In this document: piece after piece, positions 50,749 through 60,018 of the stretch
How the letters are laid out: every line of letters begins with the position of its first letter
Numbering within the stretch: the stretch's first letter is position 1
DNA from: Sphingobacterium kitahiroshimense
GTDB taxonomy: Bacteria; Bacteroidota; Bacteroidia; Sphingobacteriales; Sphingobacteriaceae
Direction of reading: 5' to 3'
Assembly (NCBI RefSeq): GCF_025961315.1
Contig: NZ_JAOQNK010000001.1
Span: 1,612,001-1,676,000, forward strand
Length of the DNA: 64,000 nucleotides
Made by a program: the position numbers and the translations under genes
Notes under the pieces: generated by a model
Told to the model about the DNA's origin: nothing
The model's input: the letters and a program-made list of their open reading frames with translations, nothing else
The model's database searches: none

Positions 50749-51939
50749 TTAATGATGATCATAACGGTATTCAACACGATCTAATGATTGAATTTTTCCA
50801 TTATTATCTATGCTATAGAAGATCACCATTTTTTTATGACAAAAAACAGGTCTACCGCCCATTATGGCCGGAGACCAGACACAGGCATTTTTTTTTATAG
50901 CAGAAAGAATGTCTCCATGACCAGGTTTATCTGATTCGATACTGCTTAGAGCGGTAATCATACCATTCTTCATCACGATAAACTGAACGGTAATCGAATC
51001 AGGCTGTGTAGCCGTACTCGGTTTAACTGCAAGAAGTTCCATTGTCGATGATAATTTCTTTAGGTAAAAATTTAGACCATTATAGACCATCGGATCAATT
51101 TCTGCGTGAGTAAAAATACTATATTCTTGCATATCATAGTCCGAAACATAACAGGGAAATACCGTATCAAGAGCCAAAGGCTCTTCAAAGAATAATGCAG
51201 CTTTAGATTTACTCCATTTATAACTGTAATCACTAAGATGAACCACATACCGCTTACCCTGAGCGAAGTGGACACGATCTACCTCTATTTTCTCAACGGA
51301 TAAATTACCGATTTTGAATGAATACAGTGGAAAATTACTTCGGATTATCGTACCCGTATCATTTTCACTATTATATAGGTTTTGAGAACCGAGCCAACGA
51401 ACGGTGACCAGTTCAGGTTTTAAACCGGTATACTTTTCAATAAGATCGGGCAAGGCAATACGGTCTGCAAAAAAATCTTCATCGGTATCTACATGTATAG
51501 AACCCCGGTAAAGGCCACCATTTATCGTTGTATCCTGTACTGACTTCGAGATCCGCTTATAGAGTTCCAACTTGATCAACCGGATCTGATAAGGACTAAC
51601 CTGTCTGCCATTAATGAAATAGGCCGGTTGATCGGCATATCGGACATGAGGAGCATACCGCTCTTCCGTATGAAAATATACTGCTCCGGCATAACGCTTA
51701 GCTTCCAGTGTAATACTGTTCGAGAAAACATTATTCAGCTTAGCTTCTGGATTATTAAGCAAAGCCTTTCGCTTGATAAGCTTTCCATTAAGCAAAAATG
51801 CGTAATCTTTGAAAGTCCCATATTGTTTCGGGTATAACGCGGCACTGTCAGAAGTATTGGAGTATGTGGACTGGGAAAAGACCTGTAATCCAGATAGAAC
51901 TATAATAAAAACTAGGATATATCTGTTCATTGAATACAT
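50749..51939 (-). CDS. Secreted paralogue 3 with TonB-like C-terminus
   Basis: About 396 residues from ATG 51939 (MYSMNRYILVFIIVLSGL); the frame extends to 51972. The close paralogue of 48007-49215 with the same motifs: KQYGTFKDYAFLLNGK, YFINGRQVSPYQIRL, GSIHVDTDEDFF, VQFIVMKNGMITALSS. Both the gene and its upstream region are duplicated. Function unknown; exported. Fic gene lies directly downstream on the same strand. Confidence 0.6.
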   Translation of the reverse strand: MYSMNRYILVFIIVLSGLQVFSQSTYSNTSDSAALYPKQYGTFKDYAFLLNGKLIKRKALLNNPEAKLNNVFSNSITLEAKRYAGAVYFHTEERYAPHVRYADQPAYFINGRQVSPYQIRLIKLELYKRISKSVQDTTINGGLYRGSIHVDTDEDFFADRIALPDLIEKYTGLKPELVTVRWLGSQNLYNSENDTGTIIRSNFPLYSFKIGNLSVEKIEVDRVHFAQGKRYVVHLSDYSYKWSKSKAALFFEEPLALDTVFPCYVSDYDMQEYSIFTHAEIDPMVYNGLNFYLKKLSSTMELLAVKPSTATQPDSITVQFIVMKNGMITALSSIESDKPGHGDILSAIKKNACVWSPAIMGGRPVFCHKKMVIFYSIDNNGKIQSLDRVEYRYDHH

Positions 51940-52018
51940 GTTATTGTCTGTCCGATGTTTGCTGCACTGCATATCCCATCAAGTTAGTATTAAAAAGAAT
52001 TTTACTGGTTAGTTAGAG

Positions 52019-52111
52019 TCTATCATTAATCTCCTCCTAAAATAACATTAAAATGTTATTGATGATGATTATATTTAAGAAATAAAAGCCATTCTTGGCA
52101 GAATGGCTTTT
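52019..52111. repeat. Duplicated upstream segment, copy 2
   Basis: Second copy of the segment at 49300-49392, directly upstream of paralogue 3. Includes the same SD-like AGGAGGAG, the same hairpin (52084-52111) and the same spacing. It probably carries the terminator of the gene at 52302 and part of the promoter of paralogue 3. Confidence 0.8.
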
Positions 52112-52301
52112 ATGATTTATGCGAAATTTGATTGATTCATTTTAATTTTTCAATTTCCTCAACAATAGTATCCCATAGTAATCTAGTAAAGGATAACGCT
52201 TAAAATGTTATAGAAAATCAGGTCAGAACTGGAATTTTTCTACTTTACAATGTTTCTACAATCTGGAGGAGATCATCATTTTGAAATTGTTAAATCGCTT
52301 G

Positions 52302-52772
52302 TTAGGGATTAAATACAGACATCATGTTATGAAGAATACCTTTATCATTAAATTCTAGTATACAGCTTGTATATTCATTTTCGATAGACTTTCTATTAAC
52401 ATAATATTTAAAATGCGTTTTCGACGGTCCTTCCATATCAATAGCAACAAGTTTATTCCCTAACAAAGCTTTAACTTGCTTATAATTTTTTCCAATTAAT
52501 GTAGTTTCAATACCACTAAGTCTAACTAAAGGTGATGATGAAGTGATTACCCAAAGTTGTAGACGACCTTCACTTTCTTGGAAACTCAATTCCAATGGCA
52601 CTCCTTCATATATTACTTTTGCAATATCATCCTTTAGTCTAAAGTTAATCACCTCTCGAGCCTCCTGGACGGCCATTCCAAGTTTTAATTTTTTATATCC
52701 TAAATCGGACATTTGACAAATAGCTGGTAAAGCTGCCAATAAAGCAATACAAAGCAATAGATATTTTTTCAT
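52302..52772 (-). CDS. Small secreted protein
   Basis: A 156-residue protein from ATG 52772 (MKKYLLLCIALLAALPAICQ), signal peptide about 18 residues long. The mature part is a two-repeat-like domain with LKLGMAVQEAREVINF and LIGKNYKQVKALLG, reminiscent of small SmpA/BamE-type folds that recognise envelope components; this is a weak resemblance. A -7 element TATCTTTG lies at 52805 to 52798, and the GGGTAGT direct repeat lies just upstream (52850-52877). Confidence 0.55.
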   Translation of the reverse strand: MKKYLLLCIALLAALPAICQMSDLGYKKLKLGMAVQEAREVINFRLKDDIAKVIYEGVPLELSFQESEGRLQLWVITSSSPLVRLSGIETTLIGKNYKQVKALLGNKLVAIDMEGPSKTHFKYYVNRKSIENEYTSCILEFNDKGILHNMMSVFNP

Positions 52773-52849
52773 ATTCATTTAATAATTTATTCTTCTGCAA
52801 AGATAGGTTGGCAAAATCATGTCTTGCAGTTTTACGAGAGTAGTATTAG

Positions 52850-52877
52850 GGGTAGTTTAAATTTCACGAAGGGTAGT
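52850..52877. promoter_or_regulatory. GGGTAGT direct repeat, 21 bp period
   Basis: GGGTAGT at 52850-52856 and 52871-52877. The same pair occurs at 55913-55940 with exactly the same 21 bp spacing, which is two turns of the helix. Related CTACC units lie at 53287, 53309 (CTACA) and 53321. The remaining part of the gap 52878-53499 shows no gene. Confidence 0.5.
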
Positions 52878-53499
52878 AATATCTATAAATAATTACTACA
52901 CTGACAGTTATGAGGTCATTATTATAAAGGAATGAAAATAATATTGCACCCTATCAAGAACTGCTAAATGAACTAAAAGCTTTTTGAAAGTGCATAAATG
53001 GAGTTGTTTTCGGAGTCTATATTTATTTGATAAGGTTACTTTTCTTAAGGACTTTTAAAGTCAGAGGAGATTATTGCTCAAAATTAGCATTAAAGAGATA
53101 ACCTGTCGAATATTAATATTAATCCTTTTAAGATATTATTAATGCATAAGATGCAAACAGCGGTTATCATACCATTTAAACAGCTTTCAAAATAGAAAAG
53201 CAAGCGGTCCTATTTAGGCATTTAGAAAATACTGAACTAGCAACTCCAGAATATTTTAATAATTATTTTGGAATATTCGATATATACTACCTGTCGACTA
53301 TATTTAAACTACACGAATTACTACCCTTGATATTTATAACATCTAGATCAATATGATTTACCTTTATCATGACAAAAATATGTTTGAAAATGGTTTATAA
53401 AAATATTCCTACGTCAAAATTTTCATCCCATTACGATTTAATTTTAAACAAAAAATCCACATAATTATCTTTTAGTAAATTTAGTAACATTACATTATT

Positions 53500-54378
53500 A
53501 TGAAAAAATTATTTTCACTCCTCTTTGCAATTATTATAACATGCATGAATGCTTTCTCGCAAACCTCTATTAAATTACCTTATTTCAAAGAGTTCAATGA
53601 GACCAGTAAAAAATGGCCGGTTGAGTGGTTGAGTTCTAAAAAGGAATTTGATTTTATACCTATTTTAAGTATTAAAAAATTGGATAATGAAATATTTACG
53701 ATAAATATAGACTTTGGAGGCTCTTCATCAGGTATTTTTAAAAATAATGTTGTATACGATCCAGCAGAAACAAAGAAAATACAAAAGAATAATGCTAATA
53801 CAAATTTGATGGCTTATCGATATACCGGGTCAGATGACTACTTATGGACCGAAAATATAACTTTGAACGAAATATGGACTAATCCTACTAAATGGACGTC
53901 TTCTTCCAATGCCAAAATCTATACTTTTGAAAAATCTATCGGTAATAAATCCGTTTATTCAGCAAATCTTGCTGTTCAGTCAGCAAAGAAATTTCCAGTA
54001 AAATTTATATCAACAAATAAGCAAATTAAAGGAACCTGGGAAGGCTTTACAAATTGGACTTCTGTCCCTACAAACTCATATTTTGAATTAAAAGTTATTA
54101 CAGAATTAAAAGTTTATAATTTTAAATACTTTGAAAATGGTACTTTAAAAATGAATTATGATATTACTTATAATGATGCGAAAACGAAGGAGTTAAGAAA
54201 AGAAAATAATACCATTTCATGCTATAAAGTTAACGGTTCGCAAGATGCTTGGGTCTATCTATTAAATACAACTATGGGTAATATATTTTTAAATCCGGAT
54301 AAATGGTCTAATGAAAACAATGCTGTGGTCAGCATTGTGGATTTACAGAAAAATGGAAAATTAATAAAAATTAAATAG
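53500..54378 (+). CDS. Secreted protein with two copies of a small repeat domain
   Basis: A 292-residue protein with a signal peptide (residues 1-20). Two similar halves carry VVYDPAETKKIQKNNANTN and VTYNDAKTKELRKENN-like segments, each followed by YRYTGSDDYLWTE or YKVNGSQDAWVYL and by a W-rich IWTNPTKW or LNPDKW. The related single-domain protein lies at 54550-55002. Looks like an exported beta-rich protein of unknown use. A strong terminator follows. Confidence 0.6.
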   Translation: MKKLFSLLFAIIITCMNAFSQTSIKLPYFKEFNETSKKWPVEWLSSKKEFDFIPILSIKKLDNEIFTINIDFGGSSSGIFKNNVVYDPAETKKIQKNNANTNLMAYRYTGSDDYLWTENITLNEIWTNPTKWTSSSNAKIYTFEKSIGNKSVYSANLAVQSAKKFPVKFISTNKQIKGTWEGFTNWTSVPTNSYFELKVITELKVYNFKYFENGTLKMNYDITYNDAKTKELRKENNTISCYKVNGSQDAWVYLLNTTMGNIFLNPDKWSNENNAVVSIVDLQKNGKLIKIK

Positions 54379-54400
54379 CGATCTAGACTAGTTTATAATC

Positions 54401-54445
54401 AAAAAAAGCCCATCTTAATTTTAAAATTAAGATGGGCTTTTTTTT
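54401..54445 (+). terminator. Strong bidirectional terminator
   Basis: A stem of about 20 bp, arms AAAAAGCCCATCTTAATTTT and its complement, with flanking A and T runs. It ends the gene at 53500-54378 and may serve the opposite strand. Confidence 0.9.
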
Positions 54446-54549
54446 GATATATTTTGGTTTCCCTCCTAAACGTTTAATAAAGTGTTGTTTTACTTTAGAT
54501 GGATTTTGATCAAGCTTTGTAATGTATCAAAGCTTAGTGTTTAGTAAAG

Positions 54550-55002
54550 TTATCGATTATATTTTGTGATTGTTCCAGCTTTTGTTTTAGACCAATATAT
54601 CCAAATTGAACCGTCGCTAAAGTAACTTTTTCTTTCTATTAGGGATTTAAAAGAAGTCTTTACAATATAAAAGTAATCTCCATTTGAAACCTGATAGCAA
54701 TTTAATGTTTTATCGTTCCAAGCTATCCGCTCTGACTTTGTTTTTTGAGGATCGTAGATTGCACTTAATCTGACTTTTGATGTGTTATCATCCAAAAACA
54801 AATCGTAAGTACCCGATTCCGAATTCAGTGTAATGACAAATGTTGCAGGATAATTATTCGCAAAGTATTTTAATGTTGATGGATAGTGCTTCTCTTTAAT
54901 GTTTTTTGTTTGATAGGTGTTAAAGTTTAATGATACCGATTGTCCAAAGGACTCCAGAGAGCAAGTCATGAATGTTAGTGTCAGAATAATTATAAATTTC
55001 AT
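54550..55002 (-). CDS. Secreted single-repeat relative of the 53500 protein
   Basis: A 150-residue protein with a signal peptide (LTFMTCSLESFGQS) and one copy of the repeat seen twice in the neighbour: AIYDPQKTKSERIAWNDKTL, then YQVSNGDYFYIV and a tryptophan-rich end. It is convergent with that gene. Likely arisen from the same ancestor. Function unknown. Confidence 0.6.
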   Translation of the reverse strand: MKFIIILTLTFMTCSLESFGQSVSLNFNTYQTKNIKEKHYPSTLKYFANNYPATFVITLNSESGTYDLFLDDNTSKVRLSAIYDPQKTKSERIAWNDKTLNCYQVSNGDYFYIVKTSFKSLIERKSYFSDGSIWIYWSKTKAGTITKYNR

Positions 55003-55124
55003 AATGATAAAGAATTATTTAATATTTAAAAATAAATTAAAAGAGATGATAAAGCAACTAATTGAATGGCAACTACCCAGTAAGCATCAATTACCGAATG
55101 TTTATAAGATTGATTACTAACTAC

Positions 55125-55165
55125 TTAATTCACCAAGTAGTTAATAATACTACCCGGTGAATTAA
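55125..55165. repeat. Nested hairpin with operator-like repeats
   Basis: TTAATTCACC (55125-55134) pairs with GGTGAATTAA (55156-55165), and inside AGTAGTTAATAATACTACC folds again (GTAGT/ACTAC). Lies about 125 bp upstream of the minus-strand secreted protein gene. Contains CTACCC like the GGGTAGT elements. A regulatory site or an attenuator are possible. The stretch 55166-55368 shows only short debris. Confidence 0.4.
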
Positions 55166-55368
55166 ATGCATGGAACAAATCAATATGAGTATGTATACTG
55201 CTCATAGATATAGTAAGTTGAAGATGAACCTTCATTATGGTTAACTGATTAAATAGTCAGTAACATCAGAACACTTTGTTAATAATCTGCGAGCGTGTTT
55301 TCCTGGTAAAATCGCAACAGAAATCATTAAAGATGTCGTCGCAGTACGCGAAGAATCTCCACAAATTG

Positions 55369-55791
55369 TTATAAATAGGCTGTAGCAAAAAGAATAATTA
55401 TAAGCTGTATCATAGAGCTAAATAACCAAAATAAAAGTCCGACGAGATACCCTGTACCCTTCATTTTTCCAAATACATATACGGCAGACCAGCTCTGAAC
55501 ACATCTAAGGATTACCAAAATTGATGTAGCAAGCAAACCTATTAGCCCCAAGAATATACACAACCCCTGTATTGTCCTGGGCACAACACTTATAAAAATC
55601 ATATTTGGAAATAAAAAATTTAAATTGATTAATAACATAGTAACGGAACTAAGAAGAATAGTAGATCTGATCAACACTTTTCCCCAAATGTTCTGTAGAT
55701 TAAAGAATGCTAACGTAGGGTTAGGATAACTAAGGCAAGATCCGATCAAGATAACACTTAATGTCCCAATAACTGTGCAGGAAATAATCAT
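55369..55791 (-). CDS. Small multi-pass membrane protein
   Basis: A 140-residue hydrophobic protein with about four membrane segments (residues 3-20, 35-55, 68-90, 112-135). No catalytic motif and no family known to me. A GGGTAGT direct repeat lies 122 bp upstream of its start. Single gene. Confidence 0.55.
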   Translation of the reverse strand: MIISCTVIGTLSVILIGSCLSYPNPTLAFFNLQNIWGKVLIRSTILLSSVTMLLINLNFLFPNMIFISVVPRTIQGLCIFLGLIGLLATSILVILRCVQSWSAVYVFGKMKGTGYLVGLLFWLFSSMIQLIIILFATAYL

Positions 55792-55912
55792 AGTAAAATA
55801 ACTTTTATTCTAAATAAAATGATAAGAAAAACAAAACATATTTAAAACTCTTGTTTTCTTATGAACTAGTACAAATATCGGTCTGTAAGAGGTTAATGAA
55901 CAAATTCTATTA

Positions 55913-55940
55913 GGGTAGTTTTAGCCTTTTAATGGGTAGT
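55913..55940. promoter_or_regulatory. GGGTAGT direct repeat, second locus
   Basis: GGGTAGT at 55913-55919 and 55934-55940, again 21 bp apart in the same orientation as at 52850. It lies between the divergent membrane-protein gene (minus) and the TPR-LuxR gene (plus), so it could serve either. A CCTACCC lies just after it (55950). Confidence 0.5.
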
Positions 55941-56185
55941 ATTCAGATCCTACCCGAGAATAGTGCCTCATAAAAGTATATTCATCTTCCTTAGAAAATA
56001 TTGAATAGTAAGATGTAATTGAGGACATAACATTTTGGTCGAATTATCTGTTTATCAATAAACATGAAAAGTATTTCTATTATATTTTAAATGAATTTAT
56101 TTTGAATTTTCCATATATTTGGGCATTTCTAGTTACATATCCTAACGGAAGGACTAGGTGTTAGCCATTATTTGCAATAAAATTT

Positions 56186-57412
56186 ATGTTTTTCTTTAAA
56201 AAGTATTTATTATTTATTATAATTTCACTTTATTTCACGCAGTTATATAGTCAAAACATTGATCATAAATCTTTGGAGCTTGAAATCTCAAACTTTAATG
56301 ATAAAAATCAAAACGAGAAGTCAATAGTAAAGCTTGACAAAATCATAAATGACACGAAATCTACTGATTATGATCGATATCACGCTTACTTACAAAAGTC
56401 ATTGACGTACAAAAATCTCTATAATTATACAGGAGCACTGACTAATCTAACATTAGCAGAAAAAGCGGGTAGAAACACGAAATATAATAAGGAAACAAGT
56501 ACACGAGTTCTAATTGAGCAACTATTTATTTACTTTGATCTGAAAAAAAACAAAGAGTTTAACGAATTACTTCTGCAAGTAAAACCAGAGAACCTCAAAT
56601 ATATCAAAAATGAAACTAGAGCATTTTATGAGTGTATCCTGGGCAATTTGGAAATGAAAAAAGGGAACTATGTCCTTGCTGATAAATATTTTGATAACTG
56701 TATTATACTCCTAAAAAAAGAAAATCCCAAGCATTTACCTATTATTTATAAAGTAAAAGTAGAGCTATATAATTTGATGGGAAAACATAAGGAGGCAATA
56801 AAAGCTTTTGAAATAGGAATGGACTATGCCGAGAAGTTTCAAATAGATATTTATAAAATCACGATGCTAGAGACCATAATCTATTATTACACCTCCAATG
56901 AGCAATATAAAGAAGCATACCTGGCGCAAAGTGAGGTAACACGACAGAGAAAATTATATGATGCTGCAAATAGAAGCGGACAACTTAATAATCTAGAAAA
57001 AGAGCTGCTTCAACAAAGGAGTGACATCGAATTGAATAATAAGAAGAATATGCAACTCGTGCTCAGCACTATAATTATATTGCTGTGTATTTTAATTTTC
57101 GTTCTTTTTAAACTTTTTCAATCAAATAAACAACGAAGACTTTTAATTGAAAAAGAAATAGCGCGTATGAGAATTCAGCTAGAATCCTATATCAATCATA
57201 CTGCAGAAAATAAAAATGATCAACTATACTTAAACCTTGAAAAGTATAATTTGAAGCCTCGTCATCTCGAAATCATTGAACTGATTAGAAAAGGAAAAAC
57301 AAATAAGGAAATTGGAAATGAATTGTTTATTTCAGAAAACACTGTTAAATACCACTTAAAAATAATTTATGAAATATTAGATATCGACAATCGATCTGAA
57401 TTAACCAAATAA
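56186..57412 (+). CDS. TPR-containing LuxR-type regulator, membrane anchored
   Basis: A 408-residue protein with an N-terminal signal or anchor (residues 5-22), TPR-like helical repeats (35-270), a membrane helix near 290-312 (LVLSTIIILLCILIFVLF), a coiled coil and a C-terminal LuxR HTH (HLEIIELIRKGKTNKEIG, SENTVKYHLKIIYEIL, residues 355-405). Regulators of this architecture are typical for Sphingobacteriaceae; they sense envelope signals and bind DNA in the cytoplasm. The nearest candidate sites are the GGGTAGT repeats. Confidence 0.8.
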   Translation: MFFFKKYLLFIIISLYFTQLYSQNIDHKSLELEISNFNDKNQNEKSIVKLDKIINDTKSTDYDRYHAYLQKSLTYKNLYNYTGALTNLTLAEKAGRNTKYNKETSTRVLIEQLFIYFDLKKNKEFNELLLQVKPENLKYIKNETRAFYECILGNLEMKKGNYVLADKYFDNCIILLKKENPKHLPIIYKVKVELYNLMGKHKEAIKAFEIGMDYAEKFQIDIYKITMLETIIYYYTSNEQYKEAYLAQSEVTRQRKLYDAANRSGQLNNLEKELLQQRSDIELNNKKNMQLVLSTIIILLCILIFVLFKLFQSNKQRRLLIEKEIARMRIQLESYINHTAENKNDQLYLNLEKYNLKPRHLEIIELIRKGKTNKEIGNELFISENTVKYHLKIIYEILDIDNRSELTK

Positions 57413-57427
57413 ATAAATGCTCGATAA

Positions 57428-57975
57428 CTATGCTGTATACGTCCTAGTAACTGATTTTACCTTATTATAGCTAATCCATTTAAGATTTTTGTAACCCATC
57501 GTTTTGAAAATGCTTTTTATCATTGCTTTCTTAATTAAGTTACCAATAAGCAGGGAGTACATTATATTGGGCTTATTCATGGTTGTAATTACTGTCACAC
57601 CTTTTAAGTTTTTTAAAAGTGGTACTAAACCAAAACCCCGTGGATGGTGGTCGTACACAACTCCTGGAGTAAGAACTCGATCAACAAATCCTTTAGTCAT
57701 TGCAGGCATCAGATCCCACCAAATGGGAAAAATGAAAATTAGGTGGCCTGCTTTTTCCAGACGTACATTATAGTCTATTACTTGTGGATCCACAGGTTTG
57801 TGATCGACAAATGCTTTCAAATCTGTCTTTGACATTACTGGATTAAATCCATCATTATCAAGATGCATCAGATCAACTTCGTGATTTGCACCTGTAAGCT
57901 CTTTGGTTACAGCATTTAAGATTGCGTTACCAAACTACCCTCATAGGAATGATTAAATACCATTACTACTCTCAT
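57428..57975 (-). pseudogene. NAD(P)H-dependent FMN oxidoreductase gene with frameshift
   Basis: The minus strand opens at ATG 57975 with MRVVMVFNHSYEGS, the flavodoxin-like start of quinone reductases, then loses frame near 57930. A second frame gives AILNAVTKELTGANHEVDLM and HLIFIFPIWWDLMPAMTKGF, the conserved core, to the stop at 57428. Intact relatives reduce quinones using NAD(P)H and FMN. A one- or two-base indel breaks it, so the product is unlikely to be made, unless the break is a sequencing error. Confidence 0.75.
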
Positions 57976-58105
57976 TTTTTACTTTGTCAAATTTTACTCT
58001 GCAAAGTTGGGAAGTAGCAAATAGTTGGACGATAGCAATTGTTAAGAAATCGCAAAGCGATTCACGAACACAAAAGATAATCAAAAAACCGGTGAGTAAA
58101 TGAAC

Positions 58106-58297
58106 TTATCGTCTGTTTCGTATCCTGCTTAATGAAACAGAAGTTATACCTAAATAGGATGCGATATAATGTTGCGGAATACGCTGAATAATGTATGGAT
58201 GTTGCTTAATAAGTTCTTCGTACCTTTTTTGATGTGAATTCTTTAAATAGGAAAAAAAAAGATTTTGAACATTTAAAGTCGTCTGAATTGTCTTCAT
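58106..58297 (-). pseudogene. C-terminal relic of a Crp/Fnr-family regulator
   Basis: The frame encodes RYEELIKQHPYIIQRIPQHY and IASYLGITSVSLSRIR, the recognition-helix end of Crp/Fnr regulators in Bacteroidota. The cyclic-nucleotide-like domain is absent. The ATG at 58297 starts inside the family domain. It is a remnant of a lost regulator. Confidence 0.6.
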
Positions 58298-58445
58298 TTA
58301 TTTCTTCACTGACTTTTACCAAACGTCTAAAATATTTTGAAAATCCATTTGAGAGATAGTTTATAAAGAAACGACTCTGAACTTTCGATACTGAACAAGC
58401 TCGAGTTTATCTGCCGACAATTTTAAAAAAGTCCGCAAATCATGT

Positions 58446-58817
58446 TTACATGAGAATAGATTCAGAATTTATATTTTCTTGCCTCTTGTAAAAATCATTC
58501 ATAAAATCACTTCCCCAGTTTTCCATCATATCAACAAGAGGTAAAAGCGATTCGCCTACTTCAGTTAAAAAATATTCAACCTTAGGAGGAAGTACCGGAT
58601 AAATAACTTTTCTTACAACACCATATGCTTCCAGCTCTTTTAGTTGTAAGTTCAAAACTCTTTTGCTCGCAAGCGGATGTTTCTTCGCGAGTTCACTCGG
58701 TCTTCGTATTCCTCGATTGATGGAATCAATTAAGCAGGGCTTCCATTTACCTCCAATAATCTCAAAAGTAATGCTCATGCCGCAACTAAAATCTTTTGGT
58801 ATTTTTTTCTCGTACAT
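58446..58817 (-). CDS. HxlR-family transcriptional regulator
   Basis: A 123-residue winged-helix regulator with ITFEIIGGKWKPCLIDSI, LAKKHPLASKRVLNLQLKEL and LTEVGESLLPLVDMMENWG, the classic HxlR pattern. It lies divergently to a SnoaL-like gene (58970) with 152 bp between, so it probably regulates that unit. Such regulators respond to reactive compounds. Confidence 0.85.
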   Translation of the reverse strand: MYEKKIPKDFSCGMSITFEIIGGKWKPCLIDSINRGIRRPSELAKKHPLASKRVLNLQLKELEAYGVVRKVIYPVLPPKVEYFLTEVGESLLPLVDMMENWGSDFMNDFYKRQENINSESILM

Positions 58818-58969
58818 TGCTATTCTATTTTATGGAATAAATTTACGACATATTTCGTTCTCAGTGACATAGGGATAAAATTATCCCTATAACAATATTT
58901 TTTCACTTATTTTCCCGCATGTATAAGGTCAGTACATTTGCTCATAATTAATCATTAAAATTAAAAAAA

Positions 58970-59737
58970 ATGGAATTATCAAATAGAGACAAAGCTGAAG
59001 CTATACAAAATAGCATTGAAACTGAAACTTTGGCAGAAATAGGGTTGATCAGTCCGACCTCCTATACACAACACAATCCAAATGTAGCAACGGGCTTAAA
59101 AGCAATTTTGGGATTGCATGATCAAATGCCAATGGATAAAGTTTATACAAATGTAGTTCGTAAGTTTCAAGATGGAGATTATGGATTTGTTCACGTAGAT
59201 TATTTTCTTTTTGAACCCACCGTGGCTTTTGATATACACCGGTTTGAAAATGGAGTAAGTGTTGAACATTGGGATAATCTCCAATCAAATCCAAAAAAAC
59301 TGAATAAAAGCGGAAGAACAATGACCGACGGAAAGACCAAGGCAAAAGATCATCATAAAACGGAGGTTAACAAAGCACTTGTTAAAGACTTTGTTCAAAA
59401 CGTTCTTATTAATGGACAACTCGATTTGGTGTCAAATTATTTCAAGGAAGATGAATTGATTCAACATAATCCGTATATGGCTGACGGGGTACAAGAATTT
59501 TTAAATATGTTGAATCAATGGCAGGAAGATGGGAAACCTCAAATTTATAAGAAAATACATAAAGTGCTTGGGGAAGGAAATTTTGTCCTAGTATTAAGTG
59601 AAGGTACTTTTAAAGGAGAACACGTTGCTTTCTATGATCTTTATAGAATTGAAGACGGTAAAATTGTAGAACATTGGGATGTCGTTGAAGCAATACCTGA
59701 AACTGGAAAACGAAAAAATAGTAATGGTAAATTCTAA
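58970..59737 (+). CDS. Tandem SnoaL-like (NTF2-fold) protein
   Basis: A 255-residue protein of two NTF2/SnoaL-like halves. Each shows YTQHNPNVATGLKAIL or LIQHNPYMADGVQEFL near its start and AFDIHRFENGVSVEHWD or FYDLYRIEDGKIVEHWDV near its end. Single-domain proteins of this type are common; the fused duplicate is typical of a Bacteroidota subset. Divergent from the HxlR gene. The reaction is not known. Overlaps the next start by 14 bases. Confidence 0.8.
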   Translation: MELSNRDKAEAIQNSIETETLAEIGLISPTSYTQHNPNVATGLKAILGLHDQMPMDKVYTNVVRKFQDGDYGFVHVDYFLFEPTVAFDIHRFENGVSVEHWDNLQSNPKKLNKSGRTMTDGKTKAKDHHKTEVNKALVKDFVQNVLINGQLDLVSNYFKEDELIQHNPYMADGVQEFLNMLNQWQEDGKPQIYKKIHKVLGEGNFVLVLSEGTFKGEHVAFYDLYRIEDGKIVEHWDVVEAIPETGKRKNSNGKF

Positions 59738-59969
59738 GAAAAACAGACGCTATAGAATAATTAGTACCTTTTTTGTAGTTCTGCCAACAACTTTTGTAAT
59801 GGCCATTTTATCAAGTGTTACTAATGATGTTTTAGTAGAAAATTGGATTGGTGAACTTTTTAAATCATGGTTTTTTTCACTGCCTATTGTTTACGCTTGC
59901 GTACTCCTTCTATTGCCACTTGCTCATAAAATTACGAGCAAGATTTTAGATAGAAAAGTAAATTTATAA
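59724..59969 (+). CDS. DUF2798-type small membrane protein
   Basis: An 81-residue protein from ATG 59724 with two membrane helices (FFVVLPTTFVMAILSSVT and FFSLPIVYACVLLLLPLAHKI), the pattern of the DUF2798 family. The start lies 14 bases inside the end of the SnoaL-like gene, so it is co-translated. Function unknown. A terminator follows at 59971. Confidence 0.7.
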   Translation: MVNSKKNRRYRIISTFFVVLPTTFVMAILSSVTNDVLVENWIGELFKSWFFSLPIVYACVLLLLPLAHKITSKILDRKVNL

Positions 59970-59970
59970 T

Positions 59971-60018
59971 ATATAGAGTGTTCCTAAAAATTTATCTTGT
60001 TTTGGGAATACTCTATAT
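59971..60018 (+). terminator. Terminator of the SnoaL/DUF2798 unit
   Basis: Stem ATATAGAGTGTTCC / GGGAATACTCTATAT around an AT-rich loop, then TTTTTT. The rest of the stretch up to 60285 shows only a weak 66-codon frame. Confidence 0.8.
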
